From the NCBI GenBank assembly GCA_934525845.1, contig CAKSZS010000007.1, positions 13,008-77,007 of the forward strand: a stretch of 64,000 nt of DNA, given 5' to 3'. Of this stretch, positions 42,401 through 50,198 are shown piece after piece. The position numbers and the translations under genes were made by a program. Origin of the DNA: an uncultured Faecalibacterium sp. Its GTDB lineage: Bacteria > Bacillota > Clostridia > Oscillospirales > Ruminococcaceae. The notes below the pieces were generated by a model that saw only the letters and a program-made list of their open reading frames with translations, had not been told where the DNA came from and searched no databases. The stretch's first letter is position 1. Each line of letters begins with the position of its first letter.

Positions 42401-42707
42401 CCGGGATTCCTCCGGCGGCGAGAACCAGGCCCCCTTCTATGTGGCCATCTGCGCCAGCCTTCTGCAGATCTACCAGAAGAGCGAGAACAGCATCCGGCTG
42501 GTCCTGCTGGACGAGGCCTTCAGCAAGATGACCAGCGACCGCATCCGCCCCATGATGGAGCTGTTCCGCCGCCTGCAGCTGCAGGTGATCCTCATCTCCA
42601 CCGTGGAAAAGAGCACCGCCATCCAGCCCTACTGCGACATCACCTATTCCATCGTGCGCCACGGCAACGCCAACGCCATTGCACCGTTTGTGCGGGTTGC
42701 AGAGTAA
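39414..42707 (+). CDS. jetC: Wadjet/Mks SMC-like ATPase (JetC/MksB-like)
   Basis: 1097 residues. Walker A GVNAVGKTT (30-38) at the N-terminus. Two long Ala/Glu/Arg-rich coiled-coil segments (about 220-430 and 610-870) flank a hinge-like globular region (about 450-610, VEDESWQDCVEACLGDRRFDIL). At the C-terminus are the ABC signature DSSGGENQ (about 996-1003) and Walker B LVLLDEAFSKM (about 1027-1037). It forms a DNA-loop-extruding motor with JetA and JetB. In Wadjet systems jetD (TOPRIM-type nuclease) follows; here the next plus-strand gene is 3 kb away and unrelated. Confidence 0.92.
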   Translation: MIELKRLKLINWHNFENVTFDCARLTYMIGVNAVGKTTILDAIRYCLTTNRNFNALGNKKSGRTLQGSVHAKQRGENAYRRPGHTVAYIGAEFWDSAKRTPFVIAVRVESEGPMQELHPGDQTWYLSEDGCTLEQLPFIDPKTGAPSAKEDFKPATGRLSYTRSPSEARDRISRALGIGRASSPLGKKFNEVFQMGTSMDEIPNFREFLYQYILPQPELDLDALQGDRLELENLHAVLAEAQTRADALEEIVKFGREATEKQTEALVNRGAALLARAAADGGEQGVWQERLDNGHRQLDTLNARYAEAKSAEAEARRAYLTAHGAASASGEGRALDAMTEELSHRKTALETASRKAAQAEAAAAKADALLTALRRGGLASGIKPADLTADTLPQFTDWLTAQEKPLEEAYFAARQNTAALQKEQADKRAELDAVTGGKWVYPHGDAATRVRDAVNAELKSRGMKPDAKIFCELLNVEDESWQDCVEACLGDRRFDILVPPTHYEAAKSAFVALKDKVGPISLLDTPGIRKANRRMNRLSPDSLAAQVTSENPLAAQYAETILGRIICCDTPDTLEQYTDSATRDLLRHHPFRLERLRTPQRFIGLEARRACAGVLAEELEALTERTRTAAQTEQNLKAAYSQYQSFQRGTAPQELAGLWDARAAVERARAAVSEQEARLAECRENPMLQELYREEETREAAWEAARTAVEQVGGDIRVCEKQLASCEAEQKKAGDTAGQSADAVQKFFAAHPLVEPLARTRMLALAPADKPRAAAQTAEKAQAKLDDALAVYLTGTLEPAQKAYNEHYVCDYPLGLAGLDQYRAQHESLVRIDLERYAARLEQAQRDCKDRFRKDILFRMKDDIFNARRQFRELNKVMEQLTYGEEVYRFELEPSRDPQLAAFYQVIVDKGNQQMTEDNSLDNLAATSDPAYERQVDELMEKIMADVDENTRARQEGRSTGGTTLSDYVDYRTYLDYDIKVTNRVTGQQAYLSRVSRDSSGGENQAPFYVAICASLLQIYQKSENSIRLVLLDEAFSKMTSDRIRPMMELFRRLQLQVILISTVEKSTAIQPYCDITYSIVRHGNANAIAPFVRVAE

Positions 42708-42728
42708 AGAAAAAAGAGGGCTGTTGCC

Positions 42729-42862
42729 AACCCTCTCAGTCAAACCCCGACGGGTTTGCCAGCTCCCCCGAAAGGGGGAGCTTTTATTATGCGTAACGGT
42801 TAGATGCATAAGACCTCGCCCTTCGGGAGAGGTGGATTTGCAAAGCAAAGACGGAGAGGGTT
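42729..42862. repeat. CCCTCTC palindromic repeat element E1
   Basis: Ends AACCCTCTC (42729-42737) and GAGAGGGTT (42854-42862) pair. Inside are the hairpins CAAACCC/GGGTTTG, AGCTCCCCC/GGGGGAGCT (42761-42785, with T4, which probably also ends jetC transcripts), CTCGCCC/GGGAGAG and TTTGC/GCAAA. Same architecture as 60982-61120. Short dispersed palindromes of this kind are common in Clostridia (from memory). Confidence 0.75.
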
Positions 42863-42864
42863 CG

Positions 42865-43602
42865 TTACCGCAGCGGCAAAACATCCTCATCCTCGTTGAT
42901 CTCTTCCATGGTGCCGTCCGCAAAGTACCAGGCTTTGCCGTACAGGGCTTCGTGGCCGTCGGCGCACAGGATGTAGGAGCCGTCCGGCAGGGCGAGGAAA
43001 TGCCGTTTTCTGCTGTCGGCCAGGGCAATGTCCTCCATCCGCTGTCCGTCCAGGATGTGCTCCCGGATGAACTGGTAGTGGGGAAGGATGCGCGTTTTGG
43101 TCAGGCCCAGGCCGTTCAGCCAGCGGCAGTAGCCGGGGTCGGCGGCTTCGCCCGGCTCCTCCGGGGCGGCATACACCAGCCGGGCGGCGTTCATGGAACC
43201 GGCGCTCACCCCCATCACGATGCCGTGATAGTTGTGGAACAGCCCCGGCAGGCCCAGCTGGGCGAAGAAATGATTCTGGGTGGGCACATGGCCGCCGCAC
43301 AGCATCACAAAGCCGCTCTGCGGCAGCAGGGAGCCGATCTCCTCCGCATTGCGGCTGTCGCAGGGAACAAGGTCGGTCAGGGGCAGGTGGGCATCCGCAA
43401 AGCTCTGCAAAAACACCCGGCACATTTCGTCATTCTGTTCGTGGGCGTCCGGGTCAGCGGCGATGGCCAGACCCAATACCGGGTGGTCCGGCCACACGGC
43501 CCGGAGGTTCATCACAAAGTGGTTGCGCGTGTCCAGCACGGGCACCGCAGGACCCGGCTCAAAGGGACAGCCGCTGGGGCTGCTGGTCAGAAACAATGTC
43601 AT
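42865..43602 (-). CDS. Peptidase S51 / peptidase E-like (dipeptidase E or cyanophycinase type)
   Basis: Serine peptidase of the class I glutamine-amidotransferase-like fold. 245 residues. Nucleophile elbow GVSAGSMNAA (Ser about 127), with the oxyanion-side CGGHVPTQNHF upstream and HYQFIREH supplying the His. No signal peptide, so cytosolic dipeptide cleavage is likely. I chose the ATG at 43602 (GAGGAAT upstream) over the longer frame. Monocistronic. Confidence 0.85.
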   Translation of the reverse strand: MTLFLTSSPSGCPFEPGPAVPVLDTRNHFVMNLRAVWPDHPVLGLAIAADPDAHEQNDEMCRVFLQSFADAHLPLTDLVPCDSRNAEEIGSLLPQSGFVMLCGGHVPTQNHFFAQLGLPGLFHNYHGIVMGVSAGSMNAARLVYAAPEEPGEAADPGYCRWLNGLGLTKTRILPHYQFIREHILDGQRMEDIALADSRKRHFLALPDGSYILCADGHEALYGKAWYFADGTMEEINEDEDVLPLR

Positions 43603-43684
43603 AAACGATTCCTCATAAGGTTTGCAGGCAGGATACACCTTCATTCTAGCACAAATCCCCGCATCGCGGCAGAGCCAGAATGAC

Positions 43685-43732
43685 CAAAAAACGCCCCCGC
43701 TTTTTGCTGTTTCGCAGAAAGCGGGGGCGTTG
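43685..43732 (-). terminator. Terminator of the marR-MATE2 operon
   Basis: AACGCCCCCGCTTT/AAAGCGGGGGCGTT, T-rich on the minus strand. Confidence 0.88.
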
Positions 43733-43734
43733 AC

Positions 43735-45084
43735 TCAGGCCTTGCGGTAGTGGAACACGGAATCCTTGCGGATAAACATGGTCACGCTGACCGCCAGCGC
43801 GGCCAGTTCCGCAAAGGTGACCGCCAGCCAGATGCCGTCGACGTCCAGGACGGCGGGCAGGATCAGCACGGCGGCGATCTGGAACACCAGAGTGCGCAGG
43901 AAGGAGATCAGCGCACTGGTCACGCCGTCGCCCAGCGCCGTGAAGAAGGAGGAGGCATACACGTTGAAGCCCATGATGAGGAAACTCAGCGCGTACAGCC
44001 GGAAGGCGTGGGTGGTCAGCTCCAGCAGGTCGGCGTCATAGCCCACAAAGAACCGTGCTACATAAGGGATGATGACCATGGAAGCGGCGGTCATGGTCAC
44101 GGACACCACTGCAATGAGCCGCAGGCTCTTCTGGTAAAGGTTGTGCACCTCGGCATGGTTGCGTGCGCCGTAGTGGAAGCTGACAATGGGGGCGCTGCCC
44201 ACGGCGTAGCCCACATACACGGCCACGAACAGGAAGGCGGCATACATGATGACGCCGTAAGCGGCCACGCCGTTTTCGCCGGCCAGCCGCAGCAGCTGGT
44301 AATTGTACAGGATGTTTACCAGAGACATGGACAGGTTGGTCATCAGCTCGGAGGAACCGTTGATGCAGGCGTCCCGCAGGACTCCGCCGTAGAACTCCGT
44401 TTTACACAGGTGCAGGCGGCTGGAATTGTTGTGGTTGAGGAAGTAGAACACCGGCAGCACGCCGCCCACCAGCTGGCTGATGAAGGTGGCAATGGCCGCG
44501 CCCTCGACGCCCCAGCCCCACAGGCCCACCATCACCACGTCCAGCACCATGTTGGTGCAGCCTGCACCCACGGTGAACCAGAAGCCCAGGTTCGGCTTTT
44601 CGGCGGTGACGAAGAAGCTCTGGAACATATTCTGCAGCGCGAAGGTGGGCAGCGACACCATCAGGATGCGGCCATAGCGCACGGCGTAGTCCAGCAGTTC
44701 GCCCTTGGCACCCAGCAGCACCGCAATGGGCCGCAGGAACACGATGCCCAGCACGGCCAGCACGCTGACCGATACCAGCGCCGCCAGCAGGAACATGGTG
44801 AAATAACGGTCGGCCTTTTTCTGGTCGCCCTCGCCCAGCGTGATGCCCACGATGGCGCTGCCGCCGGTGCCCAGCATAAAGCCGATGGTGCCCAGCAGCA
44901 TGGGCAGCGGCATGATGAGGTTGACCGCTGCAAAGGCCGTCTTGCCCACAAAATTGGACACGCACAGGCCGTCCACGATGCCGTAGATGGAGGTGAACAG
45001 CATGGTGCCGATGCAGGGCAGCACGAACCGCAAAAGGCGGGGATAGGTGAAATGATCGGAAAGTTGGATCTTATTTTTTGCCAT
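43735..45084 (-). CDS. MATE-family efflux transporter 2
   Basis: 449 residues, twelve helices. It starts LSDHFTYPRLLRFVLPCIGTMLFTSIYGIVDGLCVSNFVGKTAFAAVN, with the MATE-typical GTGGSAIVGITLGEGDQKKA and, in the second half, GINGSSELMTNLSMSLVN-type sequence. It is overlapped by 14 bases by the upstream MarR regulator, so the two are one transcript. MarR-controlled MATE pumps usually export toxic small molecules; the ligand is unknown. Confidence 0.88.
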   Translation of the reverse strand: MAKNKIQLSDHFTYPRLLRFVLPCIGTMLFTSIYGIVDGLCVSNFVGKTAFAAVNLIMPLPMLLGTIGFMLGTGGSAIVGITLGEGDQKKADRYFTMFLLAALVSVSVLAVLGIVFLRPIAVLLGAKGELLDYAVRYGRILMVSLPTFALQNMFQSFFVTAEKPNLGFWFTVGAGCTNMVLDVVMVGLWGWGVEGAAIATFISQLVGGVLPVFYFLNHNNSSRLHLCKTEFYGGVLRDACINGSSELMTNLSMSLVNILYNYQLLRLAGENGVAAYGVIMYAAFLFVAVYVGYAVGSAPIVSFHYGARNHAEVHNLYQKSLRLIAVVSVTMTAASMVIIPYVARFFVGYDADLLELTTHAFRLYALSFLIMGFNVYASSFFTALGDGVTSALISFLRTLVFQIAAVLILPAVLDVDGIWLAVTFAELAALAVSVTMFIRKDSVFHYRKA

Positions 45085-45562
45085 GAGAGTTCCTTTCAGT
45101 TTGGGGTGCGGCGGATTCGGTCAGAGCCGTGATCTCCCGTTCAAAAAAAGTGCACTGCTGTTCGCACAGGGCCACAAGCAAAGCGCGGTCCTGTGCGGTC
45201 AGCTGAGACAGGCCGCGCTCCTCGGCTTCCATCAGCGGGGTGATGACCCGATGACACAGGGCAGCCCCGGCGTCGGTCAGCTTCACGGTCTTGCCGCTGC
45301 GAGCCCCGGGCCGCTGTTCCAGCCGGACAAGGCCTTTTTTGACAAGGCCCGTGATGGTAAAGTTGATGGTCTGCTTGGGGTACATCCACAAAGCGCAGAT
45401 GTCGTTCTGGGTCAGATACGTGTCGGTCTCCCACAGGGAGTACAGCACCCACAGGGTGGGGTCCGACAGGCCGCAGGCCACGGCGTAGTTGTGATATTGT
45501 TCGTTCAGGCGCTTGCAGTACTGGTTCATGGCCAGATTCTGCGCTTTGATCTCGGCGTCCAT
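45071..45562 (-). CDS. MarR-family transcriptional regulator
   Basis: 163 residues. Winged-helix protein: DPTLWVLYSLWETDTYLTQNDICALWMYPKQTINFTITGLVKKGLVRLEQRPGARSGKTVKLTDAG spans the recognition helix and wing (about 31-100). Dimerisation helices lie at both ends. ATG at 45562 with GGAGGG upstream. Two AAATCC-N6-GGAYTT palindromes upstream are its likely operators, giving autoregulation of the marR-MATE operon. Confidence 0.9.
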   Translation of the reverse strand: MDAEIKAQNLAMNQYCKRLNEQYHNYAVACGLSDPTLWVLYSLWETDTYLTQNDICALWMYPKQTINFTITGLVKKGLVRLEQRPGARSGKTVKLTDAGAALCHRVITPLMEAEERGLSQLTAQDRALLVALCEQQCTFFEREITALTESAAPQTERNSHGKK

Positions 45563-45580
45563 AGCGTCCCTCCTTTTTAA

Positions 45581-45635
45581 AAATCCCAAATTGGATTTGA
45601 GCAGCCGGAACAGTATAAATCCAAAATTGGACTTT
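45581..45635. promoter_or_regulatory. Two putative MarR operators
   Basis: AAATCCCAAATTGGATTT (45581-45598) is a perfect AAATCC/GGATTT palindrome around CAAATT. AAATCCAAAATTGGACTTT (45617-45635) is a close second copy, 36 bases away centre to centre. They sit just upstream of the regulator. Confidence 0.75.
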
Positions 45636-45762
45636 GTCAAGACTAAGCAGCGGTAAAAATCCAAGGTTATGGGCCAAAATTTAAAATCTGTCTATTTTCT
45701 GGGTGCATCAAATCTGATAGAATGATAAGGAATTCCGAACAAAACGAAAGGAGCCTTTTCTT

Positions 45763-47823
45763 TTGCTGAAACGATTTTATACGACCATCGTGCGCAAGCG
45801 CCGGCTGGTGCTGGCCGTGTTCGCGCTGGCCGTCATACTGAGCGCGTTTGCCTCCCGGGCTGTGCAGGTGGATTACGACATGAACGATTACCTGCCGCCG
45901 GACTCGCCTTCCACCATCGCACTGGAGACGATGAACGGTGCGTTCACCGGCGGCATCCCCAACGTGCGCGTCATGGTGCGCAACGTCACGGTGCCCGAGG
46001 CGCTGGACTACAAGGAACAGCTGGCCGCCATTGACGGTGTGGAGGCCGTGACCTGGCTGGACGACAGCCTGGATGTGACCGTGCCGCTGCAGATGCAGGA
46101 CACCGCCACGGTGGAGACCTATTATAAGGACAACTGCGCGCTGTTCACCGTGACGGTGGAGGATGCGAACCGTCTGGAGGCTGTGGCCGCCATCCAGGAC
46201 CTGATCGGGGAGGACAATGCCCTGGCCGGGACCGCGGTGTCCACTGCTGTGGCTACCAATTCCACCGTCACCGAGGTGGCCAAGATCGCGGGCATCGCCG
46301 TGATCTATGTGCTGTTCATCCTGATCCTCACCACCGATTCCTGGGTGGAGCCGATCCTGGTGCTGGCGGGCCTGGGCGTGGCCATTCTCCTCAACAACGG
46401 CACCAACCTGATCTTCGGCACCATTTCTTTTGTGACCAACGCGGCAGGCAGCATTCTGCAGCTGGCCGTGTCGCTGGACTACTCGGTCTTCCTGATCCAC
46501 CGCTTTGCCGAGTGCCGGGCGGAAAACCCGGACGCCAGCCCCGAGGACTGCATGGTGGATGCGCTGTGCAAGTCCACCGGTTCCATTTTGTCCAGCGGCC
46601 TGACCACGGTCATCGGCTTCCTGGCGCTGGTGCTCATGCAGTTCCAGATCGGTCCGGACCTGGGCCTTGCGCTGGCCAAGGGCGTGGTGCTGAGCCTTGT
46701 CACCGTGTTCACCTTCATGCCGGCCCTGACGCTGGTGTGTTACCCGTGGATGGATAAGACCCACCACAAGCCTCTGCTGCCCCGCTTTGACAAGTTCGGG
46801 CGGTTTGTGTCCCGCATCATGCTGCCGGCGGCGCTGGCGCTGGCCGTCATCATGGTGCCCAGCTATCTGGCCTCCAACCACAACGAATACTACTACGGTG
46901 CCGCCCATATGTTCGGGGCAGATACCCGTCTGGGCGAGGACACCGCCGCCATTGAGGAAACCTTCGGCAAGAGCGACACCTATGTGGTGCTGGTGCCGGA
47001 AGGGGACACTGCCCAGCAGGAAAAGCTCTCGCAGGCGCTGCACGATATCCCGCAGGTGACCAGCATCCTGTCCTTTGTGGACAACGCGGGCGCATCCATC
47101 CCGCCGGAGTTCGTGCCGGGGGACACCCTCAGCCTGCTGGTGTCCGGCGGCTACACCCGTCTGGTGCTGACCGTGGACGCTGAGACCGAGGGCGATGCCG
47201 CCTTTGCATTGGTGGAAAACATCCGCGCCACGGTGCAGGAATATTACCCGGACGAATACTATCTGGCCGGACAGGGCGTGAGCACCTACGACCTGATGGA
47301 CACCATCACCGCCGATATGGTCAAGGTGAATCTGCTGGCTATCGGTGCCGTATTCCTGATCCTGCTGCTGATGAAGCACCAGTTGCTGCTGCCGGTCATC
47401 CTGGTGCTGAGCATCGAGACCGCCATCTGGATCAATCTGGCCATCCCGTATTTCCGGGGTCAGCACGTCTTCTACATTGCGTACCTTATCATCAGCTCCA
47501 TCCAGCTGGGCGCGACCGTGGACTACGCCATCCTGTTCTCCGACCGCTATCAGGAGTTCCGCGAGACCCTGGGCCGGAAAGATGCCATTGCGGCCACCGT
47601 GGCCACCGTGACCACCTCGGTCATCACCACCGGCAGTGCGCTGGCCGTGGTGGGCTTCCTGATGGGGGCCATCTCCACCAACCAGCTGCTGGGCCAGCTG
47701 GGCAACTTCCTGGGCGTGGGCGGTCTGGTGTCGCTGGCCATCGTGCTGCTGGCTCTGCCGGGCTATCTGTATCTGGCCGACCCGCTCATCATCAAAAAGA
47801 AAAAACAGCCGAAGGAGGCTTGA
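45763..47823 (+). CDS. MMPL/RND-family exporter (SSD-type)
   Basis: 686 residues. Two repeats, each a membrane helix, an extracytoplasmic loop and a five-helix bundle (helices about 178-350 and 505-675). Conserved MMPL features include LAVSLDYSVFLIHRF and LGATVDYAILFSDRY, the Asp/Tyr pairs of the proton relay. Start TTG at 45763 with GAAAGGAG 9 bases upstream. Followed after 4 bases by a secreted coiled-coil protein that probably works with it. Likely lipid or small-molecule export. Confidence 0.88.
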   Translation: MLKRFYTTIVRKRRLVLAVFALAVILSAFASRAVQVDYDMNDYLPPDSPSTIALETMNGAFTGGIPNVRVMVRNVTVPEALDYKEQLAAIDGVEAVTWLDDSLDVTVPLQMQDTATVETYYKDNCALFTVTVEDANRLEAVAAIQDLIGEDNALAGTAVSTAVATNSTVTEVAKIAGIAVIYVLFILILTTDSWVEPILVLAGLGVAILLNNGTNLIFGTISFVTNAAGSILQLAVSLDYSVFLIHRFAECRAENPDASPEDCMVDALCKSTGSILSSGLTTVIGFLALVLMQFQIGPDLGLALAKGVVLSLVTVFTFMPALTLVCYPWMDKTHHKPLLPRFDKFGRFVSRIMLPAALALAVIMVPSYLASNHNEYYYGAAHMFGADTRLGEDTAAIEETFGKSDTYVVLVPEGDTAQQEKLSQALHDIPQVTSILSFVDNAGASIPPEFVPGDTLSLLVSGGYTRLVLTVDAETEGDAAFALVENIRATVQEYYPDEYYLAGQGVSTYDLMDTITADMVKVNLLAIGAVFLILLLMKHQLLLPVILVLSIETAIWINLAIPYFRGQHVFYIAYLIISSIQLGATVDYAILFSDRYQEFRETLGRKDAIAATVATVTTSVITTGSALAVVGFLMGAISTNQLLGQLGNFLGVGGLVSLAIVLLALPGYLYLADPLIIKKKKQPKEA

Positions 47824-47827
47824 CAAT

Positions 47828-49552
47828 ATGAAACAGAACTTTGTACGCCGGGCTTCGGCGCTGGTACTGGCCGGCTGTCTGCTGGCCGGAGCATCCATGC
47901 CCGCCGTGGCAGCAGCGGCTGCCACCCCGAAAGAAGAAGTCATCTACGCCAATCTGGACGCTTCCGGTGCGGTGACCGGCGTGTACGCCGTGAACAGCTT
48001 CGTGGTCAGCGCAGGCGATACCATCACCGATCATGGCAGCTATTCTGCCGTGCGCAACATGACCACCGCCGACCCGCTGGACCAGAGCGGCGACACCATT
48101 TCGGTGACCGCCTCCGAGGACGGCAAGCTCTACTATGAGGGCACCATGGACACCGCCACCGCGCTGCCGTGGCTCGTGAAGCTGACCTACACGTTGGACG
48201 GGGCCGAGATCGCCCCGGAAGAGCTGGGCGGCAAAAGCGGCGCGCTGACCATCCGCCTGCAGGTAAGCCGCAACCCAGACTGCACCGGCGATTTCTTCGA
48301 CAACTATGCTTTGCAGGTGACCATGAGCCTGGACACCAAGCTGGCCCAGAACATCGTGGCCGACGGGGCTACCGTAGCCAATGTGGGCAGCAGCAAGCAG
48401 CTTTCTTACATCCTGCTGCCGGGCGCAGACAGTGATGTGACCATCACCGCCGATGTGACCGACTTTGCCATGGACGCCATCTCGCTGAATGGCGTGCGGC
48501 TGAACCTGAATCTGGATCTGGACGGCGAAGATCTGACCGGCATGATGGACCAGCTGCAGGACGGTTCCGTGCAGCTGGACGACGGTGCCAACGCGCTGGC
48601 GGACGGCATCGATCAGGTGCAGGCGGGTCTGGACACCCTGACCGGAAGGTCCGGGGACCTGACCGGCGGTTCTGCCCAGGTGCGGGCGGCGCTGACCCAG
48701 ATGCAGACCGCCCTGAACGGCATTTCGGCCTCCACCGACCAGATCACCACCCTACTGAACGCTTCCAGCCAGATCCAGGACGGCATTGCCCAGCTGGATG
48801 ACGGTGCGGCCCAGCTGGAAGAGCAGGTGAGCTTTGAAGCTTACAAGGCCATTCTGAAGGAAAACGGCCTGGACCTGGATCGGCTGCAGGACGGCAACGC
48901 ACAGGCCATTGCCCAGCTGGAACAGCTGGTGAAGATCCTGCCGTGCAGTCTGAAGACCCAGATGGAGAACGTTATCCTGCTGCTGAAGGGGTCCAGCGCC
49001 AACATCGACGCCATGGAGACCTATCTGAACATCGTGCACAGCGGCATCGCCCAGCTGCACGAGGGCAGCAGCACCCTGAACAGCAGCTACGGCGAGTTTG
49101 ATGCCGGTGTCCGCCAGCTGGCCAGTGCCCTGACCGATATGCTGGGCAACCTGGCTGTGCTGACCGACGGCGTGAACCAGCTGGCCAGCCAGTACACCGA
49201 CCTGGACAACGGTCTGAACGCCTACACTAACGGCACCGCCCAGCTGAAAAGCGGTGTGAAGCAACTGGCAGCGGGTGCCGCCCAGCTGACCGCCGGCACC
49301 GGCGAGCTGCGCACCAGCGTGGGAGACCTGGACCTGGGCGACCAGCTGAACGGTCTGCTGGACAGCCTGAGCGGAGACAGCGAGGTGCAGAGCTTCACCT
49401 CGACCGAGAACACCGAGGTGTCTGCGGTGCAGTTCGCGCTGCAGACCGTCGCCATTGAAGCTCCGGAAGCGGAAGCAGAACTGGAAGCTGAGCCGGCGGT
49501 GCTGAACTTCTGGCAGAAGCTGCTCAAGCTGTTTGGGCTGTATAGAGGATAA
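47828..49552 (+). CDS. Secreted YhgE/Pip-like protein with X-X heptad repeats
   Basis: 574 residues. Signal peptide (about 1-32, ...PAVAAAAA). Beta-rich N-terminal part (about 35-235), then a long repetitive coiled coil (about 240-520) of the type LDDGANALADGIDQVQAGLDTL and ALTDGVNQLASQYTDLDNGLNA. Near the C-terminus a single hydrophobic stretch, VLNFWQKLLKLFGLYRG, may anchor it. Such heptad proteins are usually next to or fused with MMPL/ABC exporters and may form an extracytoplasmic stalk (inference). Confidence 0.83.
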   Translation: MKQNFVRRASALVLAGCLLAGASMPAVAAAAATPKEEVIYANLDASGAVTGVYAVNSFVVSAGDTITDHGSYSAVRNMTTADPLDQSGDTISVTASEDGKLYYEGTMDTATALPWLVKLTYTLDGAEIAPEELGGKSGALTIRLQVSRNPDCTGDFFDNYALQVTMSLDTKLAQNIVADGATVANVGSSKQLSYILLPGADSDVTITADVTDFAMDAISLNGVRLNLNLDLDGEDLTGMMDQLQDGSVQLDDGANALADGIDQVQAGLDTLTGRSGDLTGGSAQVRAALTQMQTALNGISASTDQITTLLNASSQIQDGIAQLDDGAAQLEEQVSFEAYKAILKENGLDLDRLQDGNAQAIAQLEQLVKILPCSLKTQMENVILLLKGSSANIDAMETYLNIVHSGIAQLHEGSSTLNSSYGEFDAGVRQLASALTDMLGNLAVLTDGVNQLASQYTDLDNGLNAYTNGTAQLKSGVKQLAAGAAQLTAGTGELRTSVGDLDLGDQLNGLLDSLSGDSEVQSFTSTENTEVSAVQFALQTVAIEAPEAEAELEAEPAVLNFWQKLLKLFGLYRG

Positions 49553-49565
49553 GACATAAAAAGAA

Positions 49566-49620
49566 AGAATCTGCAATTGTGATACCTGAAGTTTAGGCTG
49601 ACAGTTGCAGATTCTTTTTT
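49566..49620. terminator. Terminator after the MMPL operon
   Basis: AGAATCTGCAATTGT/ACAGTTGCAGATTCT, one T-G pair, loop about 10 bases, then T6. Confidence 0.82.
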
Positions 49621-49649
49621 ATTGCATATGCGGTAAAGGGTAAGCGCTT

Positions 49650-50189
49650 TTATTCAAAATGATACTCCACCAGTTCGCAGTTGCGGATGCCGGCGGCGGC
49701 GTATTCTTCGTTGGTCATGTCGTGGAAGTAGGACTCCACCACCCGGGCGATGCCGTTGTGTGCCACCAGCAGATAGGTCTTGTCCGGCTGGGCACGCAGC
49801 TCGTCCAGCAGGTTGTAGATGCGCTGAGCCAGCTGCAGCATACTTTCGCCGCCGCCGTAGCGATCGGCAAAATAGGTCTTGGAAACGCGGAATTTCTCGC
49901 CGTTGCGGGGTGTGCCTTCGTACTTGCCGAAGCACTGCTCCCGCAGGCGCGGCTCGCACCGGGCCGGAATGCCGGTGGCCTCTGCAATGGCTTTGGCGGT
50001 GTCGGCGGCGCGGGACAGGGGAGAGTAAAGGATCTCGTCGATGGCATACCCGCCGTTCTTTACTTTTTCGCCCAGCGCCTGGGCCTGGGCGCGGCCTCGC
50101 TCGGTGAGCGGGCTGTCGGTCATGCCGCAGATCTTGTTCTCCACGTTCCACACGGTCTCCCCGTGGCGGGTAAAATACAGCTTGTGCAT
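49650..50189 (-). CDS. Histidine phosphatase family protein (phosphoglycerate mutase-like)
   Basis: 179 residues. The catalytic RHGETVWNVE (His about 9) begins the fold; YSPLSRAADTAKAI gives the second Arg, LREQCFGKYEG the Glu, and VAHNGIARVV the second His. It resembles CobC/PhoE-type broad phosphatases more than glycolytic mutase. It follows the PanE-type gene by 9 bases on the same strand, so they are probably co-transcribed. Substrate not predictable. Confidence 0.88.
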   Translation of the reverse strand: MHKLYFTRHGETVWNVENKICGMTDSPLTERGRAQAQALGEKVKNGGYAIDEILYSPLSRAADTAKAIAEATGIPARCEPRLREQCFGKYEGTPRNGEKFRVSKTYFADRYGGGESMLQLAQRIYNLLDELRAQPDKTYLLVAHNGIARVVESYFHDMTNEEYAAAGIRNCELVEYHFE

Positions 50190-50198
50190 GGTGTCTCC

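Noticed and set aside
39423..43028. 1201-codon minus-strand frame opposite jetC
   Set aside because: Shadow of jetC, whose Walker A, signature and Walker B motifs are clear on the plus strand.
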